From positions 620,001 to 684,000 of the forward strand of contig WJXW01000016.1 of the NCBI GenBank assembly GCA_015832175.1: a stretch of 64,000 nucleotides of DNA. The letters run 5' to 3'. Both the position numbers and the translations under genes were made by a program. Under the pieces are notes generated by a model. It was not told where the DNA came from. It saw only the letters and a list, made by a program, of their open reading frames with translations, and did no database searches. This DNA comes from Paraphaeosphaeria minitans (lineage: Eukaryota; Ascomycota; Dothideomycetes; Pleosporales; Didymosphaeriaceae). Shown here piece after piece: positions 1-9,402 of the stretch; the stretch's first letter is position 1, and the number at the start of each line of letters is the position of its first letter.

Positions 1-2323
1 TGTATGCGAGCATCGTCTTTAATAGCTCGTGGAGCTGTCCTGTGAAGTCAGTACTCTGGCTTCCTAACAGGCCCTTCCGCGTAATGCTGTTCAAGTACTT
101 GGCATGTGCTTCTATCATGTCGTCCAGCGTACTCTCTGGTTTGTGCAAAGCTTCTTGAAGCTCGTTCCACGATGCCTCTATGACTTCGAAAAGAATGTAG
201 TATTGCAGCTGATCGATGAAATGCACCATCTCTGCAATACCGCAGCGAACCTTTTTCCAGTCTGAACCGACCTTGTCAGATACTGTGCCTAGCACGCCGC
301 GAGCACCGGTCATGCAGCGTCGCCACGTTGAGCCCAAAGCAAACTCGACGCGTTTGACGCGCCATAGGAAGTTGAATACTTTGAGATACTGCTTCGAGCC
401 AAAGGGCGTAACGATTACATCCACAGGCGCGTCTATCTTATATTCGAGCGTGAAGACGTCCCAGCCGATCTCGCCGTGGGACAGCTCAAGCATGCGAGAG
501 TCGAGTCGGCGCAATACATCGGGCGAATCAAACTGTGCGTTGGAGTTTCGCACGGCGTGCTCGAGTTGTGCTGTGAGTGTATGTCTGTACTGCGTATTCG
601 CGGGACGATCTAGATTTGCCGACAACGATTCCATCAGGACTGCGATGAAATCTCCGGCTCCGAGAAGTAGGTATTTCTTGAGCGCTTGTAGATGCTCAAA
701 CAACTTGAACTTGTTCGCCATCAAATCGATTAAGCGGGCCATTGTAGTCTTGTATGCGTCGCCAATCGACTGCTCCAGATTGGCCGTATCTCCATAGTGC
801 AGCTCTTTGGACGCCTCCTTGGAATAAGTGTCGACCCACGCTGCATCTCCACAGCCGTAGCGAATGAAATTGAGGGTCTTTCCGATCAAGAAGACTTTGT
901 TTGCAAATTCTTGCGTGATGATGGTTGGGATCATGTTGTCGTTCAGCTTGTACTTGTCTTCCCAGACGCTGGTCGCACCTCCCTTGCCTTCGTTGCTGTT
1001 GGCTAGCGCTGCTGCGTGGATCTCCTCTTCGCTCTGCTCGTAGACGAAGAATTCGCCAAACGGGTCTGCAAGCTCGCCGTCGTAGATCCATTGTCGCAAC
1101 ATATCGTAAAACGGGCGTGTGACATGCGATAGCAGCCGCTCGGCAAATGCTCCCACATAAGGATCGCCGTGAGAAAGAGAGAAAGAGTGTATGAGTGATA
1201 TGAGGGCCCCACCCTTCTTTCTTCTGGATTCTTCCACCATCAGGCTCATCAGGCGAAGTCCTTGGGTGGCTTCTCGAGTCCATATGACGCAACGCTTGAG
1301 CGTCACACCAGCCTTTCCGATGCCGTGATGTGGCTGCGCTTCGTCCAGCTGTGCTAGAGCCCTCCGTACCTGCCCTTCCAAAGTGGCGACGAGGCCTAGG
1401 TACGACCTCAGCTCTTTCCCTAGTGCCGAGCGGAAACTCTGTCCGACCAAACCGCCTTCGGTCGACTCGACGAATTCCGAAAGCCCGCGATACAGCAAGG
1501 AGGGCTCGGCGAGGGTGTGAAGCAGGCTCACGAGGGGCACTGGTAAGGACGAGGGTAGTTTGATGACGGTGGACGATGAAAAGGCGAGATTGGTGGACGA
1601 TAGGCCTTGCAGCGTGAAGGGCAAGTCTCGCAGAAGCGCAGGCTCAGTTGGGCCTTCTGTCCCGTCTGCTTGTTCTCCGTCGCGAGGGCGCTCTGGTGCC
1701 GAGTCTTGTATGCGTCGTTCGCGCTGCCTTTCTGGTCTTTCTGGCCTTGGCACCGCCGCTGAACGGATCGTCGCCGCCTTGCTCACTTCATCGGGACCTC
1801 CCTCGTTGACAGGTATCTGCGAGAGACCGGGCCGTGCGAAAGCATCGCGGAACGCCGGGCTGCCACTGGTGGCTTCATGCCGTGGGGGAGTGGCAGGGTC
1901 ACGTAATCGCCCGCGGCGTTCTGAAGGCTCGGGGGCTCGCGGTATGCCAGAGAGCTCGTGGAGAAAGTAAAGCATACGCCATTTCTGGTCGAGCACCGGC
2001 TGCGACACCAGCCGTGACAGAAGATTGTTGAAGCGTGCGCTCTTCTGCGCTCCGCCCGCGTCGGACAGCACTGCGCAATGTAAGTGAAAGCCCAGCACTC
2101 ATAATGCATCCTCACATCGTCGGTCGATTTGGCTGGCGACGTGATTTATGTCGGCGACAACGCGAAGGTCGCCGGCCTCACTGAGCTCTCCGTAGGCGTG
2201 GTCGTAGGCGGCATCGTAGCGCTCGTTGGCCACCTCCTCGTCCTCGTCGGGGAATTCGGGCACAATGCGGACGAGCAGCTCGTTCAACGCGTGTTCGACG
2301 CGTTCCCGGTTGAAGGAGGCCAT
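1..2323 (-). CDS. Gamma-tubulin complex component, GCP3/Spc98-like (3' end cut by window)
   Basis: Subunit of the gamma-tubulin complex that nucleates microtubules at the spindle pole body. Reading leftwards, the start is the ATG at 2323-2321 (MASFNRERVEHALNELLV), an N-terminal helical segment. A 45-nt intron follows at 2115-2071 (donor GTGAGG, acceptor GCGCAG), then one long open frame runs off the window at base 1. The grip domain is recognisable: RQWIYDGELADPFGEFFVYE near 1110-1030, FNFLWRVKRVEFALG near 375-335, and LNSITRKGLL near 95-65. I see about 750 residues. The missing end is the last part of the C-terminal gamma-tubulin-binding region. The wording of the WIYDGEL block fits GCP3 better than GCP2, but I cannot exclude GCP2. 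The gene is divergent from the one at 2999, with a minisatellite between them. Confidence 0.88.
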
Positions 2324-2998
2324 CACGACGCGTCCATGTCGAGGGTTTCTGCCGATGTTTGGTTTGGCCGGACGCGGCCGCGGGGTAGGAAGGTACGGGC
2401 CGAGCGGGTCCGTGCTCCCATCCCATCGCACCTGCTGCTCGTTATCTGCAACATTACAACATGATGGACACCAATGCTCGTAAACCGACCTCCATGTTTT
2501 TGCTAACCTCGGCCGTCGACGGAAGAAACACATCCTCGACTGAAGAAACACATCCTCGACTGAAGAAACACATCCTCGACTGAAGAAACACATCCTCGAC
2601 TGAAGAACCACATCCTCGACTGAAGAACCACATCCTCGACTGAAGAACCACATCCTCGACTGAAGAACCACATCCTCGACTGAAGAACCACATCCTCGAC
2701 TGAAGAACCACATCCTCGACTGAAGAACCACATCCTCGACTGAAGAACCACATCCTCGACTGAAGAACCACATCCTCGACTGAAGAACCACATCCTCGAC
2801 TGAAGAACCACATCCTCGACTGAAGAAACACATCCTCGACATCACATATGGGCAGCAGCACAGAACTCATGCAAGACTGTTCGTTCCTCTTGTCACAGTG
2901 ACTTCACAGTGACTTGCTCACTACCCTACGCAAACCCTCAAGGACGCCTGAAAAGACCCTACTGACGCCTAGCCATATCTCTCGCCCGCCCGCTTCAT
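2324..2998. other. Divergent intergenic region carrying a minisatellite
   Basis: This 675-bp spacer separates the start of the gamma-tubulin complex gene (minus) from the cysteine-rich gene (plus). Nearly half of it is the 20-bp tandem array at 2521-2840. No other gene is visible. An open frame on the minus strand passes through the whole array into the gamma-tubulin complex exon, but this follows from the array lacking stop codons in that direction. Confidence 0.6.
2521..2840. repeat. Minisatellite, 16 tandem copies of a 20-bp unit
   Basis: There are sixteen head-to-tail copies of a 20-bp unit of the form tgaagaaMcacatcctcgac, with no indels. The first four copies and the last carry 'aaaca' in the middle and the eleven central copies (2601-2820) carry 'aacca', so the array probably grew by amplifying one variant internally. 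The first copy begins gg instead of tg. Because 20 is not a multiple of three, the minus strand is open through the array and encodes a 20-residue period (three DNA units) rich in Ser, Val, Phe and Cys. It starts about 200 bp upstream of the gamma-tubulin complex start codon. Confidence 0.97.
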
Positions 2999-3955
2999 AT
3001 GGCGTACTTTGACAACGAGTGGGATCAGCAAATGAGCGACGTGAGAGACCGTCGGCTGCCGCCGTTGTCTGCGTACTATAGATGGTGCATCATGTGTGAA
3101 GTCTTTGGACACGCGACTGGTGAAATGGTTGATTGCGATGCCGCCAAGTGGGACTCCAGATGTCCCACAGAGCGCAGATTCCAGGTAACCGGGGCGCGCC
3201 CGTTCGTTTCTAGGGGGTTCCAAGCTCCAACGGCCCACGTAAATAACATACCTGTGGCGTACGGCACCAAGTGGACCACTTGCTCCATGCTAGGTTGCAA
3301 TAATACGCTCGGCCCATGGACATTGCCAATGCCACAAATGGGCGAATGGATCACCTGCCCCAGTTGCGGCACTATGCAGTCCCATTCATCAAGCCTTTAC
3401 CAGCCTTCGCAATCGGGCCAGGTTGACTTTTTCAAGGCCTTCGAGGCCTTGGGGGCTGCCATACTCGGAGCTCGAACCAGTGTTGACAAGCCAAGGTCAA
3501 GATCGACAACCCTACGACATGAAATGTACCTGAAGCGACCCTCGCTCAAACTGCCGTGGCTCTTCGCAAATCGCGAGAGGCTCGGCTTCCTCGGCACCCC
3601 CGATGCGCACACGTACCGCTACACTGATGGCTCGCGCCAGGGTAAGTGGTCGCCCGTCCTGTGGGAAGACGGCCGGTACTTTAACGCGGACTAGAACGGC
3701 GGGGGGAACTACCAAGAGTACTTCCCTGCCATTACCTTCGTCGTTACGCCGCAGATGCGAGCGGATTCCGATAACGACGCGTTGCCTATCAACCGGGCAG
3801 GCAGGCAGGGACTGATACCGAAGTGTACGGGTTGCCAGACGCCGATCGTGGTGCTGGACGACGAGGACGATGTGGTCATGTGCGGTACGGCGCGGACCAA
3901 CACTCTCGGCGAGGGCGCAGGGAAAGGGTACTTCATACGTGCAGATGGGACCTAG
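2999..3955 (+). CDS. Cysteine-rich (zinc-ribbon-like) hypothetical protein with in-frame TAG
   Basis: I do not recognise the family. The frame opens at ATG 2999 and encodes several paired cysteines, including CIMC near residue 23, TTCSMLGC, CPSCGT and, after the stop, KCTGC; these suggest metal-binding ribbons. The frame meets TAG at 3692-3694 and then continues in the same frame, still protein-like, to a stop at 3953-3955. Two readings fit. (1) A nonsense change, for example CAG to TAG within NAD-stop-NGGG. (2) An intron starting at the perfect donor GTAAGT (3642); ending it at 3716 (AAG acceptor, 75 nt) removes the stop and keeps the frame. Ending it at the better TAG acceptor (3694, 53 nt) shifts the frame and terminates soon after. 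A readthrough product is a third, weaker option. Nothing indicates its function. Confidence 0.55.
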
Positions 3956-4126
3956 CACCCGAACCAGTGCGAGTGTCTTTGGCTGGTAGGGCAACGAGGA
4001 GTGGTTGGGTGGGAAGACGGACGGACGGACAGGAAATCGAACTGTGTAGGATAATTGTTGGAACCATTAGCGTTTGAAGAATATTCTGACGACTTCCCTC
4101 CCACCTCTTTCCACCTGCACCATCGC

Positions 4127-4624
4127 CTACGACCCCCTGTACGTCGTGTACCCAAACGGACTCAGCAGAACCGGCACGTGATAATGCTCCCCCTTCGCGT
4201 CGTCCCTCACCACGAATTTGACCTCCACCTCGGGAAAAAACGTCTTCACCTCCCTCTCCCCGAAATAACTCTCCGTGTCAAACGTCAGGCTGTACTTCTG
4301 GTCGCCCTCCCTCTGGAAGACGACATCCAGGGCGTCGGCGCTGAACGGCGACGACGGCGCCCACGAGGTGACGCGGCCGTCGGCGTTGGTCGTGCCGCTG
4401 AAGGTGAGGCCGGAGGAAGAGAGGGAGGACGGCGGGTTGTGCAGGGTGAGGGTGACGGGGATGGAGGAGGCGGGGCGGCCGAGCGAGGTGTCGAGGACGT
4501 GGCAGGTGATGGGGGGTTTCTTTTCTGAGGCAGACATTGTGGGTGGTGGGTCGGAGGGGGAGGAGGAGAGGTGGGCGGAGACGGCGTCGAGGCGTTGGGC
4601 TGCTGTTGAGGAGGGGTTTGGCAT
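4127..4624 (-). CDS. 5-hydroxyisourate hydrolase (transthyretin-like)
   Basis: Hydrolyses 5-hydroxyisourate, the product of urate oxidase, to OHCU in purine (ureide) catabolism; active as a homotetramer. The single-exon frame gives 165 residues. The family signatures are clear. ITCHVLDTSLGRPA (about residues 39-52) supplies the first catalytic histidine. TNADGRVTSW (about 79-88) supplies the arginine. The protein ends HYHVPVLLSPFGYTTYRGS, with the third histidine and the C-terminal YRGS tetrapeptide that separates the hydrolase from transthyretin. About 30 residues precede the core; a second methionine (MSASEKK) at about residue 30 could be the true start. It is divergent from the phosphatase gene, with about 250 bp between the starts. 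Confidence 0.93.
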   Translation of the reverse strand: MPNPSSTAAQRLDAVSAHLSSSPSDPPPTMSASEKKPPITCHVLDTSLGRPASSIPVTLTLHNPPSSLSSSGLTFSGTTNADGRVTSWAPSSPFSADALDVVFQREGDQKYSLTFDTESYFGEREVKTFFPEVEVKFVVRDDAKGEHYHVPVLLSPFGYTTYRGS

Positions 4625-4876
4625 GCGGGAATTGTGAGGCCGGAGCTTTAGGAGAGAAGGTGGATGTCTAAGGAGCGCGGATTTGGGAGGCTCGGGTTGA
4701 TCGCGAGGAGAAATTGGGGTTGGGTGGGCAGAAGGTTGGAAAAATGTAGTATGGAGGGGTCTGATACGCAGCTCAGGGGAGCAGGGGAGCTACGTCGGCG
4801 TGCCCCGCCAAACCTCCGGGCCCCGCCGACCTCCAGACTACCTACTAGAAACAACTTCCTCCACGCGCATTCCACA

Positions 4877-5512
4877 ATGCCGGACGGAGAACCACGCGCG
4901 CCCCCAGCCCAGGGCCAGGGCTCGACAGCACCCGTGTCCGTCCTCTTCGTCTGTCTCGGCAACATCTGTACGCACGCACTGTCCTCCCCGTCCACCCATG
5001 CCCACCCACTAACTCACCCAGGCCGCTCCACCATGTCTGAAGGCGTCTTCCAAAGCCTCACACGGCCCCCACACGCGCAGTGGCATCCTCTGGTCCGAGA
5101 CTCGGACTCCTGCGGCACAGGCGCCTACCACGTCGGCGACGCTCCAGACTCCCGCACCATGCAGACCCTCCGCAAAAAAGGCATAACCTCGTACACCCAC
5201 GCAGCCCGCAAGTTCAAACCTGTCTCGGACTTTGCCAGCTTCGACTACATATTGGCCATGGACGACAGCAACCTCTCGGACCTGCTGGAGCTGCGCGCGC
5301 GCGAGGTGAAGCGCCGGGGTGGCGAGGAGCAGGGCGTGGGGAGGGTCATGTTGTTTGGGGAGTTTGGGGGGAAGACGAGGAGGGGTGGTAGGGGGGAGGA
5401 GGTCGAGGATCCGTATTATGGGGGGAAGGAGGGGTTTGAGGTGGCCTATGCGCAGGCGGTGAGGTTTTCGAGGGCATTTTTGGAGAGCTTGGAGAATGGG
5501 GAGCTGAGTTGA
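4877..5512 (+). CDS. LTP1: Low-molecular-weight protein tyrosine phosphatase
   Basis: Cytosolic phosphatase that removes phosphate from phosphotyrosine and small phosphoesters through a cysteinyl-phosphate intermediate. The CX5R loop reads VLFVCLGNICRST once a 54-nt intron (4968-5021, donor GTACGC, branch CTAAC, acceptor CCAG) is removed; the intron splits the second cysteine codon of the loop. Because it is a multiple of three without a stop, unspliced DNA still looks open but the loop is broken. The general-acid Asp is in EDPYYGG near the C-terminus. I chose ATG 4877 (MPDGEPRAPP) because it lies about 20 residues before the P-loop; the frame also extends upstream to 4664, but that part is low-complexity. 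Family members usually have Pro after Arg-Ser; here it is Thr. Confidence 0.92.
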   Translation: MPDGEPRAPPAQGQGSTAPVSVLFVCLGNICTHALSSPSTHAHPLTHPGRSTMSEGVFQSLTRPPHAQWHPLVRDSDSCGTGAYHVGDAPDSRTMQTLRKKGITSYTHAARKFKPVSDFASFDYILAMDDSNLSDLLELRAREVKRRGGEEQGVGRVMLFGEFGGKTRRGGRGEEVEDPYYGGKEGFEVAYAQAVRFSRAFLESLENGELS

Positions 5513-5979
5513 GTTGGTTCAGGAGCGTTGGTGGGATGGAATGAGATGGTGAAGGGAGTGAGCGGCTGGAGATGTTGTGATACCCCGGATAGACATGATT
5601 GCACGGCTTGGTGGAGGAATTAGATCACGAGGTCCGTATTGGACTCGGTCAATAGACCAGCCTCAGGTTGCTGGGGAAGATGTAACGTGCACCAACAAAA
5701 AATGCAATGAACACAACGAAAGAGATCCACGTGCGCTGGTTGAGAGTGATGGAGCGGCTCGAAACTATCCTAGAAATCGGTTGACCCAGAATCCCGTGAA
5801 AACATATCTCTGTTGATGACCAACCTGGTAGAAGTGGGTAAACACGAATTGAAATCCACCTCGAGCTGAAATGCCAGATAAAATCTATTGTCCTTCAAGT
5901 GCCTAGGCAAGTCAACCTGATAATTATAAGAGGGAGACCGACCGTCCCACCGTCCCATCCCCATCCCCAACCCGCCCCC
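5513..5979. other. Convergent intergenic region, no gene seen
   Basis: 467 bp between the ends of the phosphatase (plus) and the TmpA-like gene (minus). It should hold both 3' UTRs. Only short frames are present. Confidence 0.5.
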
Positions 5980-7632
5980 TCAAGAATCAAACACCGGCCC
6001 CATCGCAGGCACACCCCTGCCCCTGAGCCCACACACCACCCTCCTCGTGACCCTCTCGTTGCTCAGCACAAACACCGCCTCGGCCCGCAGCGCGCGAAAC
6101 AGCGCATGTCCCACGCGCACGAGATCCGGCCGCCCCATCGCATCCGAGTCCACGACCAGCGCGCCCGGATCCGCATCGTACACGGCAGCGACCAGCGCCG
6201 CGCCGTACGTCGCCGCCGGCGCGCGCGTGCTCCAGACCAGCCGGACGAACTGGGCGGCGGGCCGGGCGAGCAGCGATGAGAGGCAGGGCCCGATGCCCGA
6301 GCCTGTGGTGATGAGGAGGACGCGGGGGAAGAGCGTCGTCAGGGAGAGGACGCCGGGGATGGGGGTGCGTTTGACCCAGAGGCGGAGTTCGGGGGGTTGG
6401 AGGGCCCCGTGGGTAGATAGGTGGGCTGGGGAGCGGGTTGTGAGGGTTTGGGCACGGCGGATGAGGGCGTGGGTCCAGTCGCCTGCGTCGGAGATGAGGA
6501 GGGAGGTCTCCCGGTGCGAGGTTTGGGTGTGTGTGGGAGGCGTGGGAAACGTGGCGAAGGGGTGCCATTCTTTTAGTGGGGAGCTGGAGATTGAGAGACA
6601 GGAGAATTTGTGGACGGGCTGGCTGAAGTGCAGGCGTATAGCGTGGTGGGAGAGAACTGTGGGGTAGAAGACCCAGGTGCGGAGCGTGAGCCAGGGGTGT
6701 ACAACCAGAACGGTTATGCAGGTGAGGTTCCAGAATGTGGGTGTATAGACCAGTGTCTTTAGAGGTTGAGCTGGTGGAGCGGTCTGGTTGACGACGAGCA
6801 GAAGCTGTGCCCAGAATAAAAGGATGGAGGCCCAGCCTAAGAAGCGATGCGTGAATTCAAAGATGTTGTGGTGGGCTTTCCGGAAGCCTGGCAGGGCGAA
6901 TACAATGACCAGTGCCAAAGTCGCTAGGATTGTCCAGGTGGTCATTAGAAGCGGTAAGAAATACAGTCCTTGTTTGGCCATCGAAATGGTCAACGTAATG
7001 CTGTAACCGATCCACCATGCTGTCCCTGTCACGGAGGCTCCACTATGGATCCCCCCATAACAGTAGCATTTCGCGATCCACCTTCTCACTGCGAGTGGTA
7101 CACGCCATGGAACGAGCCAGGCTAGCCGAAAAATGCCATTGATCAAGAAATCTTGCCTGACAATGATAGCGACCAAGATATTAGTCGATGCGGCTGTTGC
7201 TAGTGTGTCAAGTCGGATAGTTTTCTGGTGAAGGACAATATATAGGGCTATCAGGTTGAGGAAGACGATGAACGTGAATAGGCGACGATAGACGGTGAGA
7301 CATGTGAATCGTAGATATCGAACAACAGACGGGTATCGTTTCTCGATTGACAATGCGGAACTGTCTTCTCCCTTTCGTATGGCAAATGACGAATACGTGC
7401 CGCTGCTGTGGTGAGGAAGGTTCGTGTTGACTCGAAATTGTCCGGATCGCATGAGTGCTTTCTCAAGTTTGTTGGAGTCTTGACAGGCTGAGCTAAACTC
7501 TTTTGAATCCATATGGTGCGGCAGTGTGGATTTTGGCAGTGAAAATGAGGCCTGCGCAACGGGTATCATGAAGTCTCGGACGTGTATTGCTTGCCGGTTT
7601 CCCTGCTCTTGGTGTTCGAAGAAGTTATGCAT
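5980..7632 (-). CDS. TmpA-like transmembrane flavoprotein (ferric-reductase-type oxidoreductase)
   Basis: Single-exon frame of 550 residues. After a polar N-terminus of about 110 residues come several hydrophobic helices (FTFIVFLNLIALYIVL; LTISMAKQGLYFLPLLMTTW; ILATLALVIVFALPGF; WASILLFWAQLLLVV). The conserved block CYCYGGIHSGASVTGTAWW and the helix NIFEFTHRFLGW carry histidines typical of this family. The C-terminal half is a reductase-like domain, with RVLLITTGSGIGPCLSSLL as the nucleotide-binding loop. The layout is that of A. nidulans TmpA, a membrane flavoprotein that influences conidiation, and of the membrane part of some NRPS-like proteins. Substrate and role here are not known. The start follows a short AT-rich leader. 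It is convergent with the phosphatase and about 1.8 kb from a P450 gene. Confidence 0.8.
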   Translation of the reverse strand: MHNFFEHQEQGNRQAIHVRDFMIPVAQASFSLPKSTLPHHMDSKEFSSACQDSNKLEKALMRSGQFRVNTNLPHHSSGTYSSFAIRKGEDSSALSIEKRYPSVVRYLRFTCLTVYRRLFTFIVFLNLIALYIVLHQKTIRLDTLATAASTNILVAIIVRQDFLINGIFRLAWLVPWRVPLAVRRWIAKCYCYGGIHSGASVTGTAWWIGYSITLTISMAKQGLYFLPLLMTTWTILATLALVIVFALPGFRKAHHNIFEFTHRFLGWASILLFWAQLLLVVNQTAPPAQPLKTLVYTPTFWNLTCITVLVVHPWLTLRTWVFYPTVLSHHAIRLHFSQPVHKFSCLSISSSPLKEWHPFATFPTPPTHTQTSHRETSLLISDAGDWTHALIRRAQTLTTRSPAHLSTHGALQPPELRLWVKRTPIPGVLSLTTLFPRVLLITTGSGIGPCLSSLLARPAAQFVRLVWSTRAPAATYGAALVAAVYDADPGALVVDSDAMGRPDLVRVGHALFRALRAEAVFVLSNERVTRRVVCGLRGRGVPAMGPVFDS

Positions 7633-9402
7633 GATCGCCTATTCCGCGAGTGGGTCGCTTTGAGAATCAAGGGAGATAAAAACAAATGGGTGAGTTGACA
7701 TGCGAAGATGGATATGACTCTGCTTAGTAGGTTCGAGCAGAGAAACAATCAAAAGACCGCACAGATAAAAGCCAGCTGCCGGTCATATATAGCCGCATTG
7801 TGTCGAGAAATGCAATGCCATGCTACACGCCACACTCTCCACGTGAAAACCAACTGGGAAAACACAACATTATATTCACATGCCGAATCGCTAAAGAACC
7901 CAGGTTAGCCATAGTACTTCCTTATTGGGTCGTTGCAGCACCGATATGACGTGTAAGAGCCGCACTTGGCGATGTACGTTCTGTGACTTATTATTTCAAC
8001 CTTCCTGAGAGCGTTTGAGAGGGCCCCTTCACTCGCTCATCGGACAAGGACTCTTGATGCTTTCGGAAATAAACGCTTGTTGGCTGTTTCATGTTGGTCG
8101 AAGAAGAGCATTCCAGGGGCTCGCTTGAGTCGTTGTTCTTGAAAGACCATAAACGGCGACCCGCTATCAGATCGGGTGAAACGGTCTGGCAGTTGGAGAC
8201 GAATTGACAAGACGGTGTCTTTGAGATGGGTAACTCAGCTAGGAGAATTTGGTGCAGATAGCGTAGCCAGGAGTGATGAGCGGCAATTCGGATGCATGCG
8301 ATAGACCAAGCCGCTATTCCGAGTTTATGGTATGGTGTGCTCTGCAAGGAGTTATCTTTTGGATTCCCAGTGCCTCAATTCGCTGCAGGGATAGAAGTAT
8401 CTCAAGAGCGGGTACTGCATAATGGTTGACGTGGACCCGTTGTGAATACTTATTACGAAATTCTGGATGCGCAGACGATAGTTTAATTCAGAAGCCCCCC
8501 ACCTCTAGGATCATGTAGGTAGGCTGATACCTCACAATATCCCGATTGTTTTGAGTACCTGGGCGTTTTGATGCGGGTAGCTCGTTTGGTGTAAGACATC
8601 TGGAGGCCACGCTCTAACGGTCTGCTCAACCCGGTAGTCGGGATCTGTGAAGTCTTGTTTCAACTTGTTACACACTAGGAAAACTCAATCAAAATTTAAC
8701 AGGGTTGTACACGTTTTGCAGAACTGTTGCTCTGGGCTAGACATGACTCTGGCGTTTTCATCCAGGCCAGAGTGGTCGTTCCAGTCCGGCCGTCTGGGTT
8801 GCAGTGTGACGGCGGCGGGTGCAGCGGAAGTCGTCCCAAGACTGTAGATAGAAAAAAAGTCTGCGTACAGTGTACTAGCCTTGGTTAGGCAATGCGCATT
8901 TACAATTTACAGAGTTGCGTCAAAGTTGTAGCACGAAGTGTGCAGGTGGTTGCAGCTTCTCAAACATCTAGGTACGGTACCTACCCCACACGGTAGGTAC
9001 CTACCGAGCCAACGTCTTCGCCCCTCTTGACGCCCCTCCCGCATTGTACATGCTACATCCTATTTTCCTCCACTTTCCGTTGCTTACTACTCTTCTTCGG
9101 TATCCTGGCTCCACAGCGCGTCGACCCCAGTAACCTATCTATCGGGAAGCACCCTCCACCCCGCAAAGAGTGGACTCACATCCGTTAGGTAGGTAGTCGA
9201 ATCGGATGCCGCGGGCAGTGGAGAAAATATGGCATGAGAGTTATCCTCCGAGCCCGAGATCGTCTTCATCGAATACAGTCACTTTCGGAGGCCCTTAATC
9301 ACCGCGTCCCCCGAGTGACAACTACTTATTTCAGCACAAGCCGCACCCTTTACCCGACTGTGGATATCATCGAGAACTTTCCGTGTACAGAGAGCCGACA
9401 CG
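7633..9402. other. Long divergent intergenic region (1.77 kb)
   Basis: Separates the TmpA-like gene from the first P450. The longest frame (7991-8347, minus) has no recognisable motif. Towards the right end there are several copies of the short motif TAGGTA/TACCTA and a 16-bp perfect palindrome (listed separately). Their placement about 400 bp before the P450 start suggests promoter sequence, but no factor can be named. Confidence 0.45.
8991..9006. promoter_or_regulatory. 16-bp perfect palindrome upstream of P450
   Basis: CGGTAGGTACCTACCG is its own reverse complement. A related near-palindrome (AGGTACGGTACCT) lies about 20 bp to the left and another TAGGTAGGTAG lies near 9187. A dimeric activator could bind CGG-type half-sites such as these, but TAGGTACCTA-like strings are also common in fungal intergenic DNA, so function is a guess. 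Confidence 0.3.

Noticed and set aside
2521..2840. CRISPR-like array
   Set aside because: Units are contiguous with no unique spacers, and this is a eukaryotic genome.
2099..2845. Minus-strand frame of 248 residues running through the minisatellite into the gamma-tubulin complex exon
   Set aside because: The N-terminal part is only the translated 20-bp repeat. The gamma-tubulin complex start at 2323 is the sensible one. Kept only as a remark on the repeat.
4664..4876. Upstream in-frame extension of the tyrosine phosphatase
   Set aside because: About 71 extra residues of low-complexity sequence before a well-placed ATG 20 residues ahead of the P-loop.
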